Below are positions 35,585-47,609 of a stretch of 64,000 bases of DNA, in pieces (positions within the stretch are counted from its first letter, which is position 1; each line of letters starts with the position of its first letter). Both the position numbers and the translations under genes were made by a program. Source of the DNA: Nemophila menziesii (lineage: Eukaryota; Streptophyta; Magnoliopsida; Boraginales; Hydrophyllaceae). The notes beneath the pieces are model-generated. The model was not told the origin of the DNA. It worked only from the letters and a program-made list of their open reading frames with translations, and did not search any database. The stretch is from positions 33,783,350 to 33,847,349 of the forward strand of contig JARWIR010000005.1 of NCBI GenBank assembly GCA_029959085.1. The letters run 5' to 3'.

Positions 35585-38180
35585 GAACCTCAAATGAATT
35601 TATTGCTTTAGCTAATATGGAGGATAGCCTTTAAGATAATATGATTTGGGTTTTGGGAAGTAAGGAAGGGTTACCAATAGAAATACCTCCAGATTTATGT
35701 TAATCACAACATGGAATGTTAGAGGTATTAACCAACCTAAAAACAAATGAAAGTGGTTAATATGATAAGGGTAAATAGAATTGATTTCATTGGATTAATT
35801 GATACTAATCTTCTAAATGACAAATTTGACAAATTCAAGAATGACAACTTTTCTAATTGGAATTCTATCTCCAATAATCATATGGATAGTGACTCAAGAG
35901 GAAGCATTTGTATCTTATGGAATCCTCTCAATATTTCTTTTATCATTAATGAAGTAACTGAGCAGGCTATTCATTGTAAGTACACTTTTTTCGCTACTAA
36001 CATTCAAACTTTTATGTCAATCATCTATGCAAATAATGACAAAGATATTAGGAAACATTTATGGAACGATCTTACTAGATGGGGTACTCAAATCAATAAT
36101 CATTCATGGGTATGGAGTGGTTACTTCAATGAAATTCTACATTGTAATCAAAGAAGAAACTGCACCATTCTCCCAGCTAGCTCAAGTGATTTTGAAGATT
36201 TTATTGGGGAATTTGAAGTATATGAGCATCAAAGTACATGATGCTTTCACACCTGGACAAATAAAAGAATTGATGGTTTTATATCAAGTAAAATAGACAG
36301 AGTTTTAGTCAATGATGAATGGTACAATAACTTCAACTCATCTTTCATCACTCAAGATCCAGGCACCTCTGATCACTCACCTATAATGATCACTATTTAG
36401 GATGGTAAACCTTTAAATAAATCAACCTTTAAGTTCTACAAAATTTGGGCAACACATAAAAAATTTCTTCCACTAGTCTCAGAAGCTTGTAAGATTGAAA
36501 TAGAAGGTACACCTATGTATAGACTTATGTATAAGCTCAAAAAAGTTAAACAAAGACTTAAAATATTCAAGAAGAAATACTTCTCCTTCAATACAAAAGA
36601 AATCAAGAACTTGCAGAATCAAGTTAGTGACTTGCAACAAAAATTCCTTAATGGAGATACTACTTTACTCTCAGATGAAAAAGAAAAAAGAATTGAAATT
36701 GGAAGAACTCAATATTATTCAAAATGCTTGCACAAAAAAACAATCAAGAGTAATATGGGCTCAAGATTTTGACTTGGGCACCAACTTCTATCACAAATAT
36801 ATAAAGGCTAGGAAAATTCAGAATAAGGTTACAACCTTAAATCTTGAAGATGGTAATCAAATCACAGATAAAGAGGAGATTCAATTAGCTTTTGTTAAAT
36901 TTTTTGAGAATTTACTTGGTAGATTTGACCCTTATGAAGAATCTATCCCTACTCATCTTATACAAATCCTTATTCAAAACAAGATCAAGGAGGAAGAAGC
37001 TAAGCTCATGACCAAGTAATTCTTTAACAAAGAAATCGAAGAGGCAATTTTCTCTATTAATGAAAACAAATCTCCTGGACTTGATGGATCCACTAGCACA
37101 TTATTTAAATGTACTTGGAGCATTGTTGAACAGGATGTGTGTAATGCTATTAAAGACTCCTTCAACAATTCAAAACTTCTTAAACAAGTCAATACTACTA
37201 CACTTGTCTTAATTCCTAAAGTAGCCAATCCAAGTAAATTGAAAGACTTCAGATTGATTGCTTGTTGTAATATGAAAAGGTATGTCCATCATGATTTCTA
37301 ACAGATTGAAGCTCTCTAGGACTTATATCACAAAATCAAGTTGCATTTGTCTAAGGCAGGAACATAGCAGATAATGTACTAGTTGCTCAAAGTATAATTC
37401 AAGGCTTTAACAGAAAAAATAACTCTCCAAGATGTACTTTAAACCTTGACATACACAAGGCTTTTGACTCCATTAACCATAAATACATCATCAATATGAT
37501 CAAAGCTATGTGAGCTCACATTAACTTCATAAGGTGGATTGAAATGTTCCTCAACTCAACTTTATATTCGCTTATAAATGGTGAGTTAGCAGGCTTCTCT
37601 AAGGGGAAAAGAGGATTGAGGCAGGGTGTTCTTCTATCACCCTACCTATTTGTCATATGTATGCAAGCTCTAAGTGCAATACTTAACAAAGTTCGCAATT
37701 CTGAGAACTTCACTTTTCATCCAAGATTCTATAAACTAAATCTCAATCATCTCATATTTGTTGATGATTGTCTACTATTTCTCAATAGAGATATAAACTT
37801 TGCTATCAAACTTAAAGAAAGACTTAATCTCTTCTTAAGACTTATAGGACTCAATATTAGTGCAGACAAAAGTGAATTATACTTTAGTGGAACTGATCAA
37901 CAACTTTGCTCAAGCACCTGCAACATTCTTCAACCAAACAAGGTCAACTCCCAGTAAGATATCTTGGAACTCCCTTGACTACAAAAGCTCCTAATGCTGC
38001 AGCTTGTCACACTCCTGTAAAGAATACTTGCTCAAGCATAGACATCTGGATGCACAAATTCCCCACTTTTGCAGGAAGACTTCACCTAATCAAAACTGTA
38101 TTACAAAGTAAGGTGAGGTTTTGGTGTTCAGTCATGATTCTCCCAAGAAAAGTAATTAAACATCTTGAAAGCATCTTCTC
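35585..38180 (+). pseudogene. LINE ORF2: endonuclease and reverse transcriptase
   Basis: ORF1's tail resumes after the hAT duplication. ORF2 starts at 35697 with MLITTWNVRGINQPK, the standard start of plant L1 apurinic endonuclease. It continues after a frameshift at 35747 (RIDFIGLIDTN; later RIDGFISSKIDRVLVNDEW and GTSDHSPIM near 36370). RT blocks are NKSPGLDG (near 37065), KGKRGLRQGVLLSPYLF (near 37600) and the active site FVDDCLLF (near 37756, usually FADD). Many stops and frameshifts occur. The LINE breaks off near 38180, so zf-RVT and RNase H are missing and Athila-like DNA follows. Confidence 0.85.
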
Positions 38181-38199
38181 ATGATTCTCAAGATTCTCA

Positions 38200-38868
38200 A
38201 GTTCGAGCCTTTGGTTATAGAAGTGGAAAAAGAGACTAAGAAAGAAGAGTCAACTACACCAAAGGTGCAAGAAGAAGAAAGTAAAGTGGATCCGCCACTT
38301 ACACATCCATCATCACCACCATGACCAATGAAGGTGGACTATCTTAAATACAAGAGGTTCATAGAGGGGTTGAGTGAAGCAAGAATCAACACACAAAAAT
38401 TCAAGATTTTGAAAGAGATAGAACCATCTGAGTTGAACTTAATTGAAGTAACAATTGAAGATTGGATTGATTAGGATGTGGTTGAAGATGAAGCTGCAAT
38501 AAGTTCAGTGGAGATTCTAACAATTGAAGAACCCAAGAAGCTTAACCTTAGACAACATGAAAATTAAAGATAGGGATAAAAAGGTTGGAAAAGAAGAGAA
38601 TAGGGCAGAGATGCTGCCTACACATCTGCTTTTATCACCACCATATATCCTAAGAATTAAATATCCTAGTGGTGAAACTAAGTCTGAGACGTCAAGCCAA
38701 GAAGAAATCAACGTTCTAGTACTCGAGGTAATTGAGAAAGAACCTACAAATCCAAAGGTCTTCAAAAATATTCCTTCCGATAAGAGTGCAAGTGTTGAGG
38801 TTGAGATCGAGACTGGGGATCTTACTAAAGAAAGCTTGACAACAATTTAAAAGAAGCTACCACCAAAG
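38200..38868 (+). pseudogene. Gag C-terminal region, decayed
   Basis: An acidic/lysine-rich stretch (EKETKKEESTTPKVQEEES, then VDYLKYKRFIEGLSEARINT) has scattered stops. It is the linker between the Gag core and the protease in Athila-like elements. No CCHC knuckle is seen. The open frame at 38524-38850 belongs to this linker. Confidence 0.5.
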
Positions 38869-39275
38869 ATGCAAGACCCAGAAGCTTTATACCTCCAAAT
38901 CAATATAGGTGGTAACTTCGAAAATAAATCGATGTGTGACTTGGGTTCGGGTAGAAATATCATGCCCAAGAATATGTTTGAGAAGTTAGGCATGGGAGAT
39001 TCCAAAAGAAAAGACATCAATCTTCTACTCCTAGATAACTCCATGATAAAACCATGTGGAGTCATTAAGGACGTGCTTGTCCATGCAGGTACTTTAGTTA
39101 TACCTACAGCTTTGTTGTTCTTAGTAGTATTGTAGGCCAACACGTTTCATTGATACTTGGACGACCATTCTTGGTGACAAGCCACGACATAATTGATGTT
39201 CATGAGGGAACGGTAACTCTCCAAAATGAAGTAGAATTCAAAACATTCCATTTTGTGGAGGAGAAGCATGAGGAG
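38869..39275 (+). pseudogene. Retropepsin-type protease, frameshifted
   Basis: The frame 38869-39135 has MCDLGSGRNIMPKNMFEKLG; the aspartate of the DLG(A/S) active site is kept, though the usual ASIN is SGRN. VLVHAGTLVIP follows. After a frameshift near 39135 the second conserved block ILGRPFL and DVHEGTVTL can be read. Family: Athila/Ty3 aspartic protease, which cuts the polyprotein. Confidence 0.75.
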
Positions 39276-39559
39276 TAAAGTGAGGTCCCAGCACTCCGAA
39301 TTGTGACCAAGGAAGTTTAAAAAAATCCACCATAAACCCATGAAGAAGAGAGACGAAAGTGAGTTTAGCGTAGGTGACGAGGTCTCTTGGAAAGTTCCTA
39401 AGCAAGAGAATAGGCCACAGGGATTCAAAAATTCGTGGCTGGGTTCATTTTTTATTACAAGAGTTGTTTTGGAAAAACAGATTGAAATATAAGCTAAGAA
39501 GGGTCACTAGTTTCGGATAGTAGACGTGTACAGCCTCACCCGCTGTTGGGAAGGCTATA

Positions 39560-42500
39560 TAATCAAGAGATGATCGAGGTAACATGTAGGACTTTAAACG
39601 ACGTTAAACAAAAGTGATTTCTGGGAGACAACCCGCAATTTTTTATGTTTAGTTTAGTTGTTTTCAGTAAATATTGGAGTAATGAGGATGGTAGAATTTC
39701 TTTCTGATGTGTTGGTAATGCACAAGATGATTTTGGGGTGTTATGAAGAATTTCGTGCCCATATCTGTTCCCAACAGTATACCTGACCTATGTGTAGTGT
39801 ACCGTGTAAAAACGTCATGAAAATATGGATAAATAAGGTTTTTTTCCAAAGACCGGGGCGCAACAACACCAGCAATTTGCGAACATTGTAACAACTGTTT
39901 CCAAATGGCCATCACTTTTGCATACGAACTTGAATTTAGTCATTCAGGAGGCCACATAATGTTTAGGAATCTGTCTTCAACTTTCATTCCGGACACTTTT
40001 CATAATAATATATGAGTCATGCTGAATTTATCCTAGAACAGAGGTATGTCAAAAAAAACTGGAAAATTTTCGCGAAGGGTCGCGACGGTATAGGCCACTA
40101 TTCGAGGTCAGAAGTTTTGCGAGCTCGACCGGCATACCGGTACTGTGACCGGCTACCGGTCTCAGAACGTGTCTTCATTTGCAACTAAGGGTCGCGACGG
40201 TTGAAAGTCAGAAGGTCAAGAATATTCGACCAGTATACCGGTCCCACGACCGACATACCGGTACGCCATGAAGGGTCGCGACGGTCAAGGATACAATTCG
40301 AAGTCATAGTTTTTGCAAAGAAGGGGCGGCATATCAGTCCTCTTACTGGCATACCGGTGGAAGACGCAAATAACTGAATAATAAGAGGTAAAGTACAATA
40401 TTAACTCATAAATCTTAAGCCCCCTTCCTCTCCAATGAACCCAAGCTCCGTAATACACCATTGAAACTTTACCAAACCTTCACCTCACATTAAAATTCAT
40501 ATCCAAATCCTTCCATACATTCCTACAAACAAGATTCATCCATCCAAATCCATCCACAACACCTAGAATCCAAGAATCAAAATAAAATAAAATTCAAATC
40601 TCTTTCCAAAATTTCTTAAACCCATATCATCCAAGCAAGAGTTCATCATAGCCACATAAAGAATCATCATCCTTACACCTTATCTAACCTAAATAACACC
40701 TTATCTATCTATAATCAAAAGGTAGTTCAAGAGTGTTTGAACCTTTGAGTTGGGGGTCAAAAGAGATGAAAAAAGAATGGATACACTATCTAGTGTGAGG
40801 GAGATGAAGAAGATTCAAAGCAAGGTAATGGGTGAGATCAAGAAGAAAACAAGTGAGAAGTGTAAGTTTGGAACAAGAAATAGGGAAATTCGAGTAACCT
40901 GATTGGAGAGGAAACATTTTTTTTTCAAGTCCTAAAGAACAAGCAATTGTGGTTAGGGAGGCGAAGATGCCAATACCTATTCAAATTGATACTCCTATAC
41001 CCAAGACAAGTGAAGCTTCTAGGATGCTATTAGCTATCGTTAAAACAGAGAGTCTGGACTAACATCTTCACACGAGAGAGTATTCGAGAAAGAAATTGAA
41101 GAAGGTGAGAACAAGAGATTTCTAGAGCTGGAACATTGATTGGGATGGAACACTAGAAGAGGTAAGGGAATGCGAATATCATGATACAAGAAGTTTACAT
41201 ATAAGATAAACACTACACCCTATTTTTTGGTATCGATCATACGAGGCAATTACCTCGATAGTATGTTTTCTTTCTTCCTAACCATTTATATATTTGCAAT
41301 ATTTGTGTTAGTTTTTAATTTTCATCGAGTTTGTTTCAAGTCGTGGGGACACGTCTCATAATTGAGTTGGGCGTGTGGGGATTCGTTGTCCCTCATCTCC
41401 ATTTTTTTTTTTGATTTTTCTGTTTTTTAAGAAGAAATTAAATTTGTTGGTGGATCTAGTTTGTTGTAGATTAGGTTTAATGGATTAAAATCATAAATTT
41501 AGTGAGTTAATGATAGTATGCAATTTGTTTATATGTTGGTTATATTGTATGCTTAGAGTATGAACATAAAAACACACGTTAATAGTAAAGAAAAAATTAG
41601 TGATAAATGAGGTAGAAGTATATTTGATCTCAGGGAGCTTGAGGGGTTTGTAGGCCGTGAGATCCTAGCCAGTTGATAAACTCGTTTAATGAACGTGCTA
41701 GAGGTAAGAAAGTAACAAAATTTCATAGTTTAAAAAGTGATTGAGCCAGTTCTTTGTTGCCTTTGTTGCCTTTTAGCTTCCTGTCCAAATTAATTTTATT
41801 TATATCCTTCCCAGTCACGTCTAGGCTTTCTAAAGCCTTTCTATGAGACACGTTATAAGCCATACCCCTTAGATTTTAGGACTTTTTCATATTACCCACA
41901 CTCGAATCACGATGCTTAGACAGTCGTTTAGGGCTTGAGTTTAGGGGGTGTTCACATTATGGGAAACATCATTGGGTTGGGTATTTCTCTAGCTTATGTA
42001 ATTGTGCTCTATTCACGATAATTCATAATTTTATACTGTAACCTTTTGTTGGGGTAAAAGAAGAAAAAGTATTGAAAAGAAAAGAAACATGAAAAATAAG
42101 TAGCATGATATCTCACACCAAAAAGAGAATCATAGCTAACTTAGAAAAGAAAATTGTATGATTTGGACCGGCAAAGTGGAATTTCTTCTGTGATCATCTT
42201 AAAGCATTAATATTGGGTGATTGGGGATGCTATATAAGGCATAAAATATTGGGTTGACTGAGAACATATTATGAGAATAACTCAAACTCAAGGGTTATTC
42301 ATTGATGACTACATTATCCAAATATACGATCATATTGTCCCTAAGCCTAACATTACAACCTTAAAGACCTTATGATTCTTTAGTATATGATCTAGGATAA
42401 ATTTAACCAATCAAGAGTAGTTAGATGGATCATTGATGAACAATCTATAGCCTCCACATCAAACTAAGTGATAAACATCTCCTTCCTGCATTGCAAGGAT

Positions 42501-42731
42501 AATCTAATCTTGAATTTAAATCATATTGATTGTTTGTATGATAAGTGTATATAGATGATTTAGTTTGTAAATATTATTACATGAAACTTGCTATGTAGTT
42601 TCTTTGGGATTATTACTCAAATTTTTTCTATCTTCTTCCATTGTGCTTATTTGACTTAGGTATATTTGTAGACTTCCATATGTTCTTATTCTTTATTGTT
42701 CTGGGACGATACAACTTTGAGGTGGGGGTCT
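39560..42731 (+). other. Post-pol spacer, leader and polypurine tract
   Basis: Non-coding. CCGG palindromes lie at 40129-40160, 40220-40265 and 40329-40370, followed by the guanine-poor leader to about 40740. A short third-ORF remnant lies near 40766-41200, read as broken lysine/glutamate-rich coding. CGTGGGGACACG (41344), GAGTTGGGCGTGTGGGG and GAGGTGGGGGTCT form the approach to the 3' LTR. Confidence 0.65.
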
Positions 42732-44227
42732 TGATGTCCCCATATTTGTGATGAATTAATATATTCATGAGACATCATTTTAGGTGCATTATATCATTTG
42801 TTAAAGTATTTTTCACCATTAATCGACAGTTTCTTAATTCATGCCTTGATTTAGAGATTTATTACTTTTAGAGCATTTTTGGTATAATTTGTGTGTTAAT
42901 GTGAAGCTCTTAGGTAAGATGATTTAATTAGATTCCAAATTAATTCCAAGGAGTTAAGGAAAGAAGATTCAAGGTGAAATCTAGGAATTAAAAGGAAATA
43001 AAGTTTATTTAGGAAAGGCAACGTTTCCAAAAGAATTTGTCCAGGTATAGAGGCGTCCAGTGTGTTATTTACATCAAAAAATCGGCTAGTAATGTGAAGG
43101 AGCCCTTTGATATTCAGATAGGTCTTTGAATTGCGGTAGTTTTTATTGTTGGATCACGGGATTCGGCCTTGTAACGAAGGAGTTATGGATCTATAGACTC
43201 AAGAGGTCAACCCATCCTGCAAGTTAGGAAAACGAACTTGAGTTGGATTAGGACTTCAATAACTTGGCACACACTCCAAGATTTTGACATAGCACCTATA
43301 CATATACGTACTTACTTTTTGTAAAAATTTCCTTGCCTTCATAGCCTTCATATTATCATCTTAGAGAGAGAAAGAAGACCTAAAGAAGAAACAACAAGAG
43401 ATTGAAGCATCACAACATCAATTCTACATCTCTCCTTCTCTATCAATAGAGTAATTATCTATAGATCTATGGCTTAACCATACTTCTAAGCTTTTATTCT
43501 TTTGATTTATTTATTAACTGTTTGGGTTATTATTTTGTTTAAATCCTAGATCACTATTTTGTTATATTAATTGATTAAAGCTTGGCATATAACTGTGTTA
43601 TGTACTTTGACATATTGCAACCCTAGATTTGGCCAATCTTAGGACTGCTATTAGTAGTTGGATTGTCACCCTGACGGGGGATTCAATTATTGACAACACC
43701 ACATAATCGTCTAGTGTGCGGTAGTGATCATGACGGTCTTGCCTAAGTAGATAGTCATTAAGGTTTGATTTAATCACCGTTCATTGCGTAGAGTCCCCTT
43801 ACCCAAGTCCCCTGGTAGAGTTGAGGTTGCCACCTAAATCCACCCTGATGGGGGTTAGGAGGAATATAGAGTCACGGCTACATATATATTGTTCAATTCA
43901 CCCGTAACGTTAGAATAATGACTTAGTAAGATAGACTCATACTAATAACCCTAAGTTATCTTATTTACATTCGTACTTAATTAGTCTCGCTAAACATATA
44001 CGTATATTATTTATGTTTTGATATAAACATATAAATTCATCTACGCTATTATTGAATACAAATTTGACCTAACTACCTAAATCCCTGAGAACGAACTCTT
44101 ACTTATTTACTATAACTTGCAAACGATCTGTGCACTTGCAGTGAGTATCTCGTGGTAGTATAGGGTGTGTTTCCTTTACTATTATCTTTATTTATCTGTT
44201 ATTTTATCACACCTATGCCGCCACCCA
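42732..44227 (+). repeat. 3' LTR of the truncated element
   Basis: Starts TGATGTCCCC after a GAGGTGGGGGTCT polypurine tract and ends near CCGCCACCCA; the end may be 44223 or 44227. It carries CACCCTGACGGGGG (43670) and CACCCTGATGGGGG (43844). No partner LTR or duplication can be checked. Confidence 0.75.
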
Positions 44228-44960
44228 CACATAAACCAAAATCAGGGTTTATTACTTTAACGCCAAAGACCATAAACACTAAAAACCATAAAACTTCAAC
44301 ACTAAAAACCATAAAACCTCAACCCTATAACCATAAAAAATGAAATCAATAAACTCTAAACCTAAAAACATTAAACCCTAGCCCCTAAACCCTTACCCTA
44401 AATCTAAAAACACAAATTCTAACCCCAAACCCTAAATTTGAAACCCTAAATTTAACATCTTAAACATAAACCCTAAAACCCTAAATCTTAAACCCTAAAC
44501 CTTAAATTTTAAAAAAATAACCATAAACTTGAAAACCCTAGAGCCTAAATCCTAAAAGAAGGAAAAAGACTAATATGATGGGATCTGTGATTTTTTGTAT
44601 TACGTGAATACAAAAAGACTAAGTTTAATGTGTTCCAAAATCAGACGAAATCCCAGAGAATGGGAAAAATGAGTAGTATGATGGGGTTTATTATTTTATG
44701 TGTTCCAATGCTACACAACTGATTTTTGTGTTTTATTAAAACCCTAGAACGCTAACCCTAAAGATGTTAAAAAACTAACTAGAATAAATTAAAATAATTT
44801 TTATGAAAGTATAAAATTAGAAAACCATAAACCCTAGTCCCCAAACCTTAATCCCATAAACCCTAACCTTAATAAAACCAAACCCTAAATCCTAAACCTA
44901 AAAACCCTAATCCTAATAAAGCTAAACTCTAAAACCATAAACCCTAAAAAACACTAAAAC
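44228..44960. repeat. Degenerate telomere-like repeats
   Basis: A long field of AAACCCTAAA-like words (plant telomere unit CCCTAAA on this strand), mixed with AAACCATAAA and AAACCTAAAA variants. No long perfect run remains. It starts directly at the LTR end. Confidence 0.65.
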
Positions 44961-44979
44961 CTAATTACGACTATTATAT

Positions 44980-45850
44980 TGTGTGTTCCAGGAATATACA
45001 ATACTGGTAAACACAAATTTGAGTTTTGTGTATTACAAGAATACACAAAGTGACAAAACTAAGTTTTGCGTATTTTTGTAACATACAAAATCACAGAGAA
45101 GGAGATAAAAGACTAATGTGATGTGGTCTATCATTTTGTGTGTTACAGTACTACAAAAAACTAATTCTTGTGTATACTTGGAACACACAAAATCACATAG
45201 AATAATAAAAAAAATACTAATATGATGTGTCATTTTGTGTGTTACATAAATACACAAAATGAAAAATACATATAATCCAATATCTACACATTCTCTTATA
45301 TTTTTTGTGTATTACATCATTACACAAAATAGTCAGTTTGTGTGTTTCCGTGATACACAAAATCACAAACAAAAATTGGCTTGACTGGAAGAGAAAAAAG
45401 AATTTATGTGTTGCTTTAATACACAAATGATTGTTTTGTGTATTACACCAACACAAAAAATAACAAAAGAGGGTCGGATAAAAAGATAATACATCGAGAT
45501 AGTTAAAAACGAATAAAAATAGGGTATATGCGATTAATAAAAAGGAAAAAAAGTTTTTGTTAAAGAAATGAATGTTTTAGATAAATTCTATGATTTTGTG
45601 TGTTACAGGAATACATAAATATATTTTTGTGTATTGTAAGAACACATAAAACTAAATATCAAAAAAATTTTAAAAAAAAATCAGAAAAAATCGCAGTTTA
45701 GATATGAACTTGCCCCATAAAAAATGCAATTTTATAATTTTTTGGTTTTTTTTAGAATCAATTATGAATTTTTATAAAAAGACTTTACGGACGCGCGCGT
45801 GTGGTTGATTTGGTAAATTAATTTTTGTGTATTATAACAACACATAAAAC
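44980..45850. repeat. Array of short hairpins
   Basis: About a dozen copies of an inverted motif: a TTTTGTGTGTTAC-type arm, then a short loop, then its complement (e.g. ATACACAAAAT). Clear copies are near 45020, 45131, 45231, 45300, 45333, 45430, 45593 and 45822. Spacing is irregular, about 35-120 bp. The minus-strand open frames here are shadows. Confidence 0.8.
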
Positions 45851-46440
45851 AGAATTTCAAAACTAAAAAATTAAAAAAATTAGAAAATTCAAAAAATAAA
45901 TAAATCAACATTCATATGTAAATATTAATTTACCTCGTCTAAAAATGTAATATTTTATTTTTCTATTCTTTTTAGAATTAGTTATGAATTTTTTTTGAAA
46001 TTTTTTACGAATGCTCGCGTGTGATGGAATTAGTTGGTGAGGATTGGTTGTGTAGACGGTGGCGGAACTAGTCGGTGGTGGTTATGAGCGAAGGTGGTGG
46101 TGATCAGAGGAGAATAATGGAGATGGCGGTGGTGGTTGATGCATGTGGTGGTGGTGGTGGTAGTGGATGTATCGGGTGGTGATTGTGGTGGTGGTGGTGA
46201 ATGCATAAGGTGATGGTGGTTGTGCTGGTGGTGGATGTATGAAATAGTGGTAATTTGGACGAATGTGGTAGTTGTCGACAAAGAATAATAGAGGTAGTGA
46301 TTGTGGTGGTGGTAGAGCGGTGGTTGGTGGAAACGTATAAGATGGTGGTGGTAGTTAGGTAAATGCAAGAGGTGGTAGTGGTAGTCGGTGGTAAATCTAT
46401 AAAGTGGTGGTGGTGGCCGATAGCGATATCTGGATTTTAA
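45690..46440. mobile_element. Relative of the foldback family with (GGT)n tail
   Basis: ACGGACGCGCGCGTGTG at 45788 and a diverged ACGAATGCTCGCGTGTG near 46007 match the core of the foldback elements. Both are preceded by the TTAGTTATGAATTTT-type arm and, between them, a GTAAATATTAATTT block. A GGT/GTG-rich tract follows (46020-46420), as in 54175-54300. No clean ends or duplication were found. Confidence 0.5.
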
Positions 46441-47440
46441 ATAAAAATAAAATAAAATAAAAATTATATGATAAAAAATTTAAATAACATTAAGATAATA
46501 GTGAAAGATAAAGATAAAGATAATAAAGTGTTTAACTAAAAATTAATTCTTTAAATTATAAATAAAGAGAAGATTTTTTTTCAAATAAAAATTGTTATTA
46601 TTAAACTCAATAATTCATTACAAGTTTAAAAGTATCTTAGAGAGACTTCAAAACTAGAATAGAAAAGAATACAATTATATATTATATTTATTTGTTTCGC
46701 ATTTGTTTCAACTGCTTTGATCAATTTTTAAACACTCCTTGTAAAAGGACATATTTCTTTTTTCTTTTTAAGAATAAAAATTATGAATTTGTAACTAATT
46801 AGAAATTGTTAATATCTTTTTAAAGATTTTTCTGATAATTTATTAATAATAAATATGTAAATGTTATAATGTAACTCATTTAAATCAAATATTTTACTAA
46901 TCTAACTCGTAATTCTAGTTTGGGCTATAATTTGAAGGTGACTGAACCTGGCGTTACACTAGATGTACTATTGGTTACTCATTAACTAGTATCTTTCTTA
47001 AACTAGGAAGAAAGATGAATCTTACATAAGAAGAGTAGTAGTAAACCTCGTAAAAATAAAAGAATTGAGTAAAGAGATAAAAGTAGGGTGGCTGTCAAGT
47101 CGCTGTTCTTCCTTTATTGTGTTTTACTCCTCTCCTCTCAGTATTTAATGTTTCATCACATCATCTCAGAAATTCAGAACAAAACCTACTCCCTCTAACT
47201 CTACTCTACATTACCCCACCCTCCACACATCTTTCTCTCCATCCTCTGACTTTTATCTCTCACTTTTTCTGTTCTTTCTCCAATTTGTCTTCTTCACATT
47301 AATTACTTTTAATTATTTACATTTCAACCCCCCCAGCTTCAGAACTCTCATGTGCCGTTGCTTTGTTTGTTTATGTAACTGAAAGTAAGAAGAGAAAAAG
47401 TGAAAAACTAATAAAAGAATCTTAGTTGTTGGTAATGTAA
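46441..47440. other. Upstream region of the HIPP gene
   Basis: AT-rich DNA, then a pyrimidine-rich stretch (about 47150-47330, CT-rich with ACCCCACCCT) that could be promoter Y-patch-type sequence. The open frame at 47117-47302 reflects this composition. No other gene is seen. Confidence 0.45.
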
Positions 47441-47451
47441 AAAGTATCCCT

Positions 47452-47466
47452 TATAAACTATAAAGT
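47452..47466 (+). promoter_or_regulatory. Candidate TATA box of the HIPP gene
   Basis: Overlapping TATAAAC and CTATAAAG lie about 150 bp before the start codon, which would give a 5' UTR of roughly 120 nt containing a GAGAGAGAG purine tract. Inferred from position. Confidence 0.4.
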
Positions 47467-47609
47467 CACATGCAACTACAACACTCACTTTTACACCCAC
47501 CCATTTTCAAAAAACTCATCTTTTTAATTACCCTTTGCAGAGAAAGAGATAGAGAGAGAGGACCCCCCCTTTTCATTTCATTTCCAAACAAAACTAACTC
47601 TCTCAAGAA

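Larger units (their letters stand above)
38181..44227 (+). mobile_element. 5'-truncated Athila-like element
   Basis: This holds the Gag C-terminal/protease region, post-pol spacer, 3' leader and 3' LTR in order. The 5' LTR, PBS and first part of gag are missing at the LINE junction. RT, RNase H and integrase are also missing: within about 450 bp after the protease the sequence passes to the GTAACATG...AACGACGTTAAA phrase (39570-39610), equivalent to 61094-61120. It is therefore another pol-deleted derivative, independent of 13219-19773. Confidence 0.75.

Noticed and set aside
46030..46368. His/Thr/Pro-rich protein on the minus strand
   Set aside because: Translation of a GTG/GGT-rich tract; no domain or start context.
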